64,000 bases of DNA from Paenibacillus plantarum (GTDB taxonomy: Bacteria > Bacillota > Bacilli > Paenibacillales > NBRC-103111), in NCBI RefSeq assembly GCF_013141695.1, contig NZ_WHNY01000090.1, positions 87,823 to 151,822 of the forward strand. The letters are read 5' to 3'. Made by a program: the position numbers and the translations under genes. This document shows, piece by piece, positions 58,398 through 64,000 of the stretch (its first letter is position 1; each line of letters opens with the position of its first letter). The notes under the pieces are model-generated. The model did no database searches. It was not told the origin of the DNA and saw only the letters and a list, made by a program, of their open reading frames with translations.

Positions 58398-59327
58398 CTA
58401 AAATCTCTGCTCCCGTATATAAGGCACACCCAGCGCCTCAGGCGCACCAGATGGCTTATTTTTATTCCGCCAACCGAGGAACATCAGCACCAGAATGGTG
58501 ACGACGTACGGAATCATTTTCAGAAAATAAGAAGGAATATGGCTGCCGATCAGCTGCACACGGAACCCCAGACTATCCAACACGCCGAAGAAATACGCGC
58601 ACACGAGGGCACGAATCGGATTCCATCTCGCAAAAATAATGAGAGCCACCGCAATCCAACCGCGTCCCGAGGTCATCCCCTCGTTCCATGTCGGTGTATA
58701 TACGAGCAGCAAATCTGCCCCACCCATCCCGATCAGCATCGAACCCACGACAATACAGCCGTAGCGAATCGCGATCACAGGAATCCCCATGACATCCGCC
58801 GTAGCTGGATTATCTCCAACTGCGCGAAGATGAAGCCCCCATGACGTGCGATGGATGAACAAGTGCATAGCCAGCACGAGCACGAAACTTAACCATGTAA
58901 ACAAATCCATATGGGCAAAAATTTTGCCAATCACCGGCACAGGCTCCAACCACGGCATATCGAGTTTCGGCACCGCACCAACAAGTGGCTTACCACTCAC
59001 AGGCTTACCTAAATACGCGCTTAGCCCCGCACCGAATATCGTCATCGCCAAACCGCAAACAACCTGATTCGCATGTAGCGTTACGCATAAGAAACCATGA
59101 AGCACTCCAAGTACCCCACTCACCGCGAGCACGCACAGAATGGCCAGTACTAAACTTCCAGTATGTATGAAAACGAGGCACGAAGTCACCGCACCCATTA
59201 ACATCAAGCCTTCAGCGCCAAGCTGAATGATGCCGGATCTTTCGATCAAGATGCCGCCCAATACGGCCAAAAGCAGCGGTGTACCCGAAGAGATCGCCGA
59301 AACAATGATTTGTGTGATCGTATCCAT
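58398..59327 (-). CDS. Nucleoside/nucleobase ABC transporter permease (NupQ-like)
   Basis: A 309-aa BPD_transp_2 permease with about nine helices: GTPLLLAVLGGILIERSGIIQLGAEGLMLMGAVTS, VVCGLAMTIFGAGLSAYLG, GDNPATADVMGIPVIAIRYGCIVVGSMLIGMGGADLLL and YTPTWNEGMTSGRGWIAVALIIFARWNPIRAL. This is the short partner of the NupP/NupQ pair. AAAGGGGTG before the ATG. Needs a BMP lipoprotein, encoded at 42-43 kb. Confidence 0.93.
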   Translation of the reverse strand: MDTITQIIVSAISSGTPLLLAVLGGILIERSGIIQLGAEGLMLMGAVTSCLVFIHTGSLVLAILCVLAVSGVLGVLHGFLCVTLHANQVVCGLAMTIFGAGLSAYLGKPVSGKPLVGAVPKLDMPWLEPVPVIGKIFAHMDLFTWLSFVLVLAMHLFIHRTSWGLHLRAVGDNPATADVMGIPVIAIRYGCIVVGSMLIGMGGADLLLVYTPTWNEGMTSGRGWIAVALIIFARWNPIRALVCAYFFGVLDSLGFRVQLIGSHIPSYFLKMIPYVVTILVLMFLGWRNKNKPSGAPEALGVPYIREQRF

Positions 59328-59432
59328 CTCTTACACCCCTTTATCTCCCCGTTCATTAACACCATTAACTAAAATTACTTTTCCCCGACTCCCCAGCACT
59401 TCTCCTGTCGATCCTTATCCTCCTTAGCGCCA

Positions 59433-60554
59433 TCAGCTGTTCCGACGAATACGGAATTTTCCCGCCATCCCCCCAGCAATGAGAAAAAACAGAATCGCCC
59501 CTTGAATCATCGACGAAATCGAGGACGGAAGTCCGATCGTTTGCACACTATATCCGCCGACAATAAGCCCACCGAAGAGCACCGAAGCAACTACAAGCCC
59601 TATCGGATTCAGCTTCGCCAGCCAAGCCACGATAATCGCCGTGTACCCATACCCGGGAGAAATCCCATACATGAGTCGGTGCGCTACACCAGAGACCTCT
59701 CCCATGCCAGCAAGCCCCGCCAACCCGCCGCTAATCACCATCACCAGAAGGACATGTCTGGAAATACGAATGCCAGCATTTTTAGCCGCCTCACTATTAG
59801 CACCGATCAACCGCAGCTCATAGCCCCACCGCGTATAGCGAACAACGAAGGCATAGATCAGCACGGCGATAATGGCAAAAATCAGTCCCAAATGCAGCCG
59901 CGTCGTACCAAAAGTAGGTAAAGACTGCGCAACTGTGAACATCGGAGATCCTGGGAAGTTAAAGCCTTTGGGATCTTTCCACGGTCCGAAAACCACATAG
60001 TTCAGCGCCAGCAACGCCACATAGTTTAGCATCAACGAGGTGATGAGCTCGTTTACCTGAAAATAGTTCCGTGGTATCGCCGTCAGCAATCCCCAGAAGC
60101 CGCCGGCCACGATGCCCGCGACCATCATAGCTGGAATCGAGAGGTACATCGGCAGATGTGGAAAATACACCGTAATCGCCGTCGCCGCCATCGCTCCTGC
60201 CACAAACTGACCTTCCGCCCCAATGTTCCACACGGAGATGCGGTAGGCAATTGACACACCCAGCCCGCAAAGCAGCAAAGGAATCGCCTTCACTAACGTT
60301 TCCGTCAATCCAAAGGTGGAGCCGAAGGCTCCCTTCACCATTTTCCCGTAGACCATGAACGGATTCATCCCATTCAACGCGATAAAAATCCCACAAGCCA
60401 CCAAAGCCAATGCGATGGCGATAATCGTGACCCACCAAGGGCTATTCGCCCCTGCGGGATCGATTTCCAAACGATACGGCAAACGGAACCCCGCCCCGCG
60501 CTTCGGCACTTTACTTTCAATCGGAATGCTGCCTGCTGTTCGTTGTTCACTCAT
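59433..60554 (-). CDS. Nucleoside/nucleobase ABC transporter permease (NupP-like)
   Basis: A 373-aa BPD_transp_2 permease with an N-terminal cytosolic segment (about 30 aa) then eight or nine helices: NGMNPFMVYGKMVKGAFGSTFGLTETLVKAIPLLLCGLGVSIAYR, WNIGAEGQFVAGAMAA, GANSEAAKNAGIRISRHVLLVMVISGGLAGLAGMGEVSGV and GYGYTAIIVAWLAKLNPIGLV. The longer partner of NupQ. Overlaps the ATPase gene by 4 bp. Confidence 0.93.
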   Translation of the reverse strand: MSEQRTAGSIPIESKVPKRGAGFRLPYRLEIDPAGANSPWWVTIIAIALALVACGIFIALNGMNPFMVYGKMVKGAFGSTFGLTETLVKAIPLLLCGLGVSIAYRISVWNIGAEGQFVAGAMAATAITVYFPHLPMYLSIPAMMVAGIVAGGFWGLLTAIPRNYFQVNELITSLMLNYVALLALNYVVFGPWKDPKGFNFPGSPMFTVAQSLPTFGTTRLHLGLIFAIIAVLIYAFVVRYTRWGYELRLIGANSEAAKNAGIRISRHVLLVMVISGGLAGLAGMGEVSGVAHRLMYGISPGYGYTAIIVAWLAKLNPIGLVVASVLFGGLIVGGYSVQTIGLPSSISSMIQGAILFFLIAGGMAGKFRIRRNS

Positions 60555-62086
60555 CCTGCATCCTCCTCCGATCCCGCCATCAGCATACCGATGTGCTCGC
60601 GGCTCGCCGCTTCCCTCGGCATATTCCCGACAATGCGCCCATCGTACATGACCAGAATACGGTCAGCTAGCTGCAGCACCTCATCCAAATCCTCCGAAAT
60701 CAGCAGAACAGAGCGCCCCTTACTTCGCAAATCCTCCAGCAGTTGATACACACCTTCCGACGCACCCACATCAAGTCCCTGAGTCGGATGTACCGCAATC
60801 ATAAGCTTGGGACCTTGATCAATCTCCCTGGCAAAAAGCAGCTTCTGCTGATTCCCACCCGACATGAATTGAACTGGCGAGTCGATTCCCGACGTTTTCA
60901 CATCGAACATCTCAACCAACCGCTGAGACCAACTCCGATTGCTCCCTGTTCGCAGCAAACCAAACCGCGACCGTTCCGATGAACGGTACGTTTTGAACAA
61001 CAGATTATCTACCGAGTCCAAACTTCCAGCCAGACCACTGCGCATCCGATTTTCTGGCACATGCCCGATCCCAAACTCAATCGCTCCCCGAACCGACCCG
61101 TTCCGCAGCGCTTTTCCATCAAAATGAACTTCCCCATGCTTCCACGTGCGCAGCCCAGTTAGCACTTCCGCCAGCTCCTTCTGCCCGTTTCCGGAAACGC
61201 CTGCAATACCGACAATCTCCCCTTCATTTATCTCAAAATGAAGCCCATCCAGCGCCTTGCGTCCATGGTCCGCATAGACATCAAGCCCCTTGACCGTGAG
61301 CATCGACTTCTCCTTTGCTCGCGTTCTTTGTTGCGCGCGGCTCGCTAATCCCATCTCGCCAACCATCAACTGCGCAAGCTCGCGTTCGCTCGTTTCTGAT
61401 TTCGCCATCGTCGCAATCATCTTGCCCTTGCGCATGACCGAGATAAGATCCGCCGCGAACATCACCTCTTTGAGCTTATGCGTCGTCATAATGACCGTTT
61501 TGCCTTCCTTCTTCATTCGGTCCAGCGTCTCAAAAAGCTGATCAACCTCTCCCGGCGTCAACACCGATGTTGGCTCGTCTAGAATAATAAAATCCGCTCC
61601 CCGATAGAGCGTCTTCACAATTTCCACTCGCTGCTGCTCGCCAACAGATAGCTGCCAGATGGGCCGATCTACGGGGAACAGCAGCCCAAAATGCTTCGAA
61701 ATCGCCTCAATCTCCTCCGATTTCTTCGATAACCAGCCAGGGCCACGCCAGAAAGAGCCAGCTTCCCCAAGCACAATGTTCTCCGCAGCCGTCAGAGTCT
61801 GCACGAGGCGGAAGTTCTGGAACACCATGCCGATCCCCAGCTTCATCGCATCCTTCGGTGAGCGAATGCGCACCTTCTCGCCATGTATGTAAATTTCTCC
61901 GCTCGTAGGGCGGTACACGCCAGACAGCATGCACATCATGGTGCTTTTGCCCGCACCATTTTCGCCTAGCAGCGCATGAATCTCCCCTGACCTCGCTCTG
62001 AAATCCACCTCATCATTCGCCAGCACGGAACCGAACTGCTTAACGATTTGGACCATCTCGACAGCATCCTTCTCTTGTGTACGCAC
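60551..62086 (-). CDS. Nucleoside ABC transporter ATPase with two ABC domains (NupO-like)
   Basis: A 511-aa protein of two ABC domains. The N-terminal domain has a full Walker A (GENGAGKST), signature LSVGEQQRVEIVKTL and Walker B DFIILDEPTSVLT. The C-terminal domain has a degenerate Walker A (GVSGNGQKE), FMSGGNQQKLLFAREI and LMIAVHPTQGLDVGA. This asymmetry is normal for BMP-linked and RbsA-like ATPases. First gene of the nup-guaD operon, with a promoter, palindrome and structured leader upstream. Confidence 0.94.
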   Translation of the reverse strand: MRTQEKDAVEMVQIVKQFGSVLANDEVDFRARSGEIHALLGENGAGKSTMMCMLSGVYRPTSGEIYIHGEKVRIRSPKDAMKLGIGMVFQNFRLVQTLTAAENIVLGEAGSFWRGPGWLSKKSEEIEAISKHFGLLFPVDRPIWQLSVGEQQRVEIVKTLYRGADFIILDEPTSVLTPGEVDQLFETLDRMKKEGKTVIMTTHKLKEVMFAADLISVMRKGKMIATMAKSETSERELAQLMVGEMGLASRAQQRTRAKEKSMLTVKGLDVYADHGRKALDGLHFEINEGEIVGIAGVSGNGQKELAEVLTGLRTWKHGEVHFDGKALRNGSVRGAIEFGIGHVPENRMRSGLAGSLDSVDNLLFKTYRSSERSRFGLLRTGSNRSWSQRLVEMFDVKTSGIDSPVQFMSGGNQQKLLFAREIDQGPKLMIAVHPTQGLDVGASEGVYQLLEDLRSKGRSVLLISEDLDEVLQLADRILVMYDGRIVGNMPREAASREHIGMLMAGSEEDAG

Positions 62087-62131
62087 AGGTCCCCGACCTC
62101 CTTATTCCGTTAGACAAACCCTGATATAACA

Positions 62132-62165
62132 AAACAGCATCTCCCACTAGGGATTTGCTGTTTCA
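62132..62165 (-). terminator. Terminator/attenuator-like hairpin in the nup leader
   Basis: On the transcript AAACAGCAAATCCC pairs with GGGAGATGCTGTTT (4-nt loop, two mismatched pairs) followed by TGTTATAT. It lies between the nup promoter and the ATPase start, 46 bp before the gene, so it would attenuate unless an antiterminator forms. No known riboswitch fold was recognised. Confidence 0.62.
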
Positions 62166-62210
62166 GGACTCCGAGATCATCGATCAGTTTACGTCTATCC
62201 CTCTCACATC

Positions 62211-62240
62211 ACTATACGGTCCGCCCATCGCGAGCGTCAA
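62211..62240 (-). promoter_or_regulatory. SigA-type promoter of the nup-guaD operon
   Basis: TTGACG, 18-bp spacer, TATAGT, the same hexamers and spacer length as the pucC promoter, on the minus strand. A palindrome is located just upstream. Confidence 0.74.
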
Positions 62241-62247
62241 TAAACAT

Positions 62248-62265
62248 GACACCAAGTTTGGTGTC
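62248..62265. promoter_or_regulatory. Palindrome GACACCAAGTTTGGTGTC upstream of nup promoter
   Basis: 8-bp perfect arms with a 2-nt centre, 7 bp upstream of the -35 of the nup operon. Likely operator for an unknown regulator; there is no A-tract, so it is not a terminator. Confidence 0.55.
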
Positions 62266-62271
62266 GTAACG

Positions 62272-62301
62272 AAAAGAGGCGCAAGCTTTGTGCTTAGCGC
62301 C
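62272..62301 (-). terminator. Terminator of the chromate transporter operon
   Basis: GGCGC-T-AAGC / GCTT-GCGCC stem with a 5-nt loop followed by TCTTTT on the minus strand, 20 bp behind the second chromate transporter gene. Confidence 0.8.
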
Positions 62302-62320
62302 AAATAAATGTGAGATTATT

Positions 62321-62857
62321 TTACTTGGATAGGAAAATCCCACCATATACGAACCCAGCAAGTATCACAAAAGCAGGATGTATCTTACGCATTTGGATCA
62401 AATAAAACGCCACCGCGGCGATTCCGACAAACTGTAGATATCCGATCGCTTTCGTAGATTCCACCAAGCTGCTCCAGGTGACCAGCACCATCATAATCGC
62501 AATAACAGGCTGTACCAGCAGTGTCATGCCTTTTATCACAGGGGATTGCTTGTATTTCTGCAGCATATTCAGCAAAATGATTAGTGCAATAATCGACGGA
62601 ACCACCGTTGCCGCCACCGCAATCAGTACACCGATCCAGCCTCCGATTTGATAGCCAACGTATGCAGCGATCTTCGTCGCAATCGGCCCTGGCAGAGCAT
62701 TCCCCAGCGCCAACATATTGGAAAACTCACTGCTGTTCATCCAATTGTGATTCGTCACGATCTCTTGGAACATCAGCGGGATTGACGAAGGACCGCCGCC
62801 ATAGCCAAACACATTGGCAAGAAAGAAACTAACGAGCAAATGCCACCAATCCATCAT
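62321..62857 (-). CDS. Chromate transporter subunit (short ChrA, second)
   Basis: A 178-aa membrane protein with about six helices, of the half-length CHR family: WHLLVSFFLANVFGYGGGPSSIPLMFQEIV (GYGGGPS motif), SNMLALGNALPGPIATKIAAYVGYQIGGWIGVLIA. Short CHR proteins work as pairs and export or import chromate. Overlaps the other half by 4 bp (ATGA). The actual substrate may be another oxyanion. Confidence 0.88.
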   Translation of the reverse strand: MMDWWHLLVSFFLANVFGYGGGPSSIPLMFQEIVTNHNWMNSSEFSNMLALGNALPGPIATKIAAYVGYQIGGWIGVLIAVAATVVPSIIALIILLNMLQKYKQSPVIKGMTLLVQPVIAIMMVLVTWSSLVESTKAIGYLQFVGIAAVAFYLIQMRKIHPAFVILAGFVYGGIFLSK

Positions 62858-63444
62858 ACGCCATCACCTTTGCCAAGCGTCTTCTTACTCTTCATCCACT
62901 TGTCCTTTAGCTTGTGATGGAAAGCTCCATATAGGAGGAACATGAATATCACGATAGCGGGGTGCACCGATAGAGGTTGTAGTAACAAGAATGCTATGAT
63001 GAAAAAAGTAACCCCCGCCGGCCAGCCTAACCCTTTGATCGCCTTCTCGCCAAACTCATACGCCATCACGCCTAGCATGACCGCGACAATCGGCACCACC
63101 GCCGCTATCATTCCCTTGATTACATGCGACGTGCTGAAAAAAGTAATAAACGAATACAGACCCACCATCGCTACGCAAGTAGGCAAAATATGAGCCAAAA
63201 GCCCAACCAGCGCCCCCATGCTTCCTTTGAGCCGATAACCTAGGTACCCTGCCAGCTTCGTCGCAATCGGCCCTGGCAGCGTATTCGCAATCGCGAGTAC
63301 TTCCATGAACTCCTCATCCTTCATCCACTTAAAACGCGTCACCGCTTCATACCGAATTAATGGCACGATCGACGGCCCTCCGCCATACCCCAAAATCCCC
63401 GTCCGAAACATCGCCGTACCTATCTGAACATAGGCATTCTCCAC
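62854..63444 (-). CDS. Chromate transporter subunit (short ChrA, first)
   Basis: A 196-aa half-length CHR protein: MFRTGILGYGGGPSIVPLIRYEAV, EVLAIANTLPGPIATKLAGYLGYRLKGSMGALVGLLAHILP, and a basic C-terminal tail (HHKLKDKWMKSKKTLGKG). Start codon is GTG with GGGAG 9 nt upstream. It and the following gene form the usual two-gene CHR operon. Origin looks vertical; codon use is like the neighbours. Confidence 0.88.
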   Translation of the reverse strand: MENAYVQIGTAMFRTGILGYGGGPSIVPLIRYEAVTRFKWMKDEEFMEVLAIANTLPGPIATKLAGYLGYRLKGSMGALVGLLAHILPTCVAMVGLYSFITFFSTSHVIKGMIAAVVPIVAVMLGVMAYEFGEKAIKGLGWPAGVTFFIIAFLLLQPLSVHPAIVIFMFLLYGAFHHKLKDKWMKSKKTLGKGDGV

Positions 63445-63735
63445 TATGTATCACTCCCATTCCATCGTTGCTCCAACCTAAGAAGTTAGCTAAGCTTTAT
63501 TGTATTATAAAATCAAGCCATTATTAGGATTCTCCTTATATTTTTGTGAAAATAACAAAATTTCGTTGAAATCTTGGGACTTGGCTTGACGTATCGTCCT
63601 GCCCCTTGACTAGCTCTCAGCTACTCTACTCTCCCACCAGCATTCCATTAGCTCACCAACTAACTCGACCTACTCTACTCTACTCCACTCCCCGCCTCAC
63701 TCCGTCCCCCCAAACGTCTCTCTCCACTCCTCAAA

Positions 63736-63925
63736 CTTAAATGTATTTTGTACAGTTAATTTCGCTACATTTGCCACAATCATCGAAATAGATGGATTTT
63801 GTGCATCTAATTTCGGCTTAAATGTTTAAGTGGCGAAATCCGTTGTTATTAGATGTAGGTTTTCCATCTAAAGCAATTTTTTAAGGCAAATCAATAAAAT
63901 TAGCTGTAGTTAATACAGTTAATGG
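63736..63925. repeat. Four-unit interspersed repeat, locus C
   Basis: Palindromic units such as TAAATGTA-TTTTG-TACAGTTA begin (core) at 63738, 63789, 63850 and 63901; spacings 51, 61, 51 bp. Same architecture as loci A and B. It is preceded by a G-poor C-rich tract as at locus B, and followed within 50 bp by a terminator. Confidence 0.8.
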
Positions 63926-63959
63926 TTACGTAGAAAGGCAAACCATAGGCTGAATGCGA

Positions 63960-64000
63960 AAAAAAGCCTTACCTGGATTCCTCCAAATAAGGCTCTTTTA
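63960..64000 (-). terminator. Terminator of a gene beyond the window
   Basis: AGCCTTA pairs with TAAGGCT, followed by T7 on the minus strand. It must belong to a minus-strand gene that lies past the right edge. Confidence 0.75.

Larger units (their letters stand above)
63445..64000. other. Intergenic region with C-rich tract and repeat element (locus C)
   Basis: 556 bp without a gene. AT-rich leader of the chromate operon, a G-poor C/T-rich stretch with short TACTC tandems (63621-63735), the four-unit repeat (locus C) and a terminator at the very end. No open frame was supported. Confidence 0.82.

Noticed and set aside
1..64000. tRNA, rRNA, insertion sequences, phage genes, replication origin
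   Set aside because: No cloverleaf, rRNA-like stretch, transposase, integrase or DnaA-box cluster was seen on reading.

Overview
The window looks like chromosome from a Paenibacillus-type member of the Bacillales. Evidence: strong AGGAGG-type ribosome binding sites, a twelve-gene pur operon in Bacillales order (purEKBCSQLF-M-N-H-D), YesM/YesN two-component systems beside sugar ABC permeases that carry no ATPase, a Bacillus yrk/Staphylococcus cst-like persulfide operon, and a Bacillus-like puc purine-degradation set. Nearly all genes are on the minus strand. No rRNA, tRNA, CRISPR array, transposase or phage gene was seen.

Layout. 1-2168: 5' part of a secreted protein with carbohydrate-binding-like and fibronectin III modules, cut by the window edge. 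2386-8050: sulfane-sulfur (persulfide) detoxification locus with TauE exporter, DsrE, TusA, TusA-rhodanese, rhodanese, rhodanese-metallo-beta-lactamase fusion, a membrane rhodanese and a CstR-type repressor, with four matching palindromic operators; a ferritin-like gene diverges from it. 8176-11560: DCC oxidoreductase, DODA-type dioxygenase, amidase lipoprotein, a 42-aa membrane peptide, and a zeta-like ATPase with a small partner. 11705-25811: de novo purine operon, with a PurBox, a promoter and a guanine riboswitch at its head and four exact-period 61-bp hairpin repeats between purN and purH. 26035-26983: YdeI-like gene and a shortened Fur/PerR-like regulator under a PerR-box palindrome. 27195-36714: YesN/YesM, two permeases, two solute-binding proteins and a cytoplasmic pectinesterase, probably for import and demethylation of pectin fragments.

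37139-41306 is the most striking region: ComP-like kinase, ComA-like regulator and ComQ-like prenyltransferase in one operon, with a divergent 66-aa peptide ending in Tyr-Trp-Trp that resembles a ComX precursor. This makes a ComQXPA-type quorum-sensing locus with a non-canonical gene order.

41433-62086 is a purine salvage and catabolism region. It holds a nucleoside/nucleobase ABC importer (NupOPQ-like with a BMP lipoprotein), guanine deaminase, three-subunit xanthine dehydrogenase with XdhC and MobA-like maturation proteins, uricase-OHCU decarboxylase fusion, HIU hydrolase, allantoinase, allantoate hydrolase and ureidoglycine-glyoxylate aminotransferase. A GGT-like protein and a Rieske oxygenase of unknown role are embedded. 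62321-63444 encodes a two-gene chromate transporter.

Three intergenic regions (near 36.9, 57.6 and 63.8 kb) carry the same unusual repeat: four short imperfect palindromes at spacings of 51, 61-62 and 51 bp. The window therefore joins purine synthesis, uptake and breakdown, sulfide stress and a peptide quorum-sensing locus. All functions are inferred from sequence reading alone.
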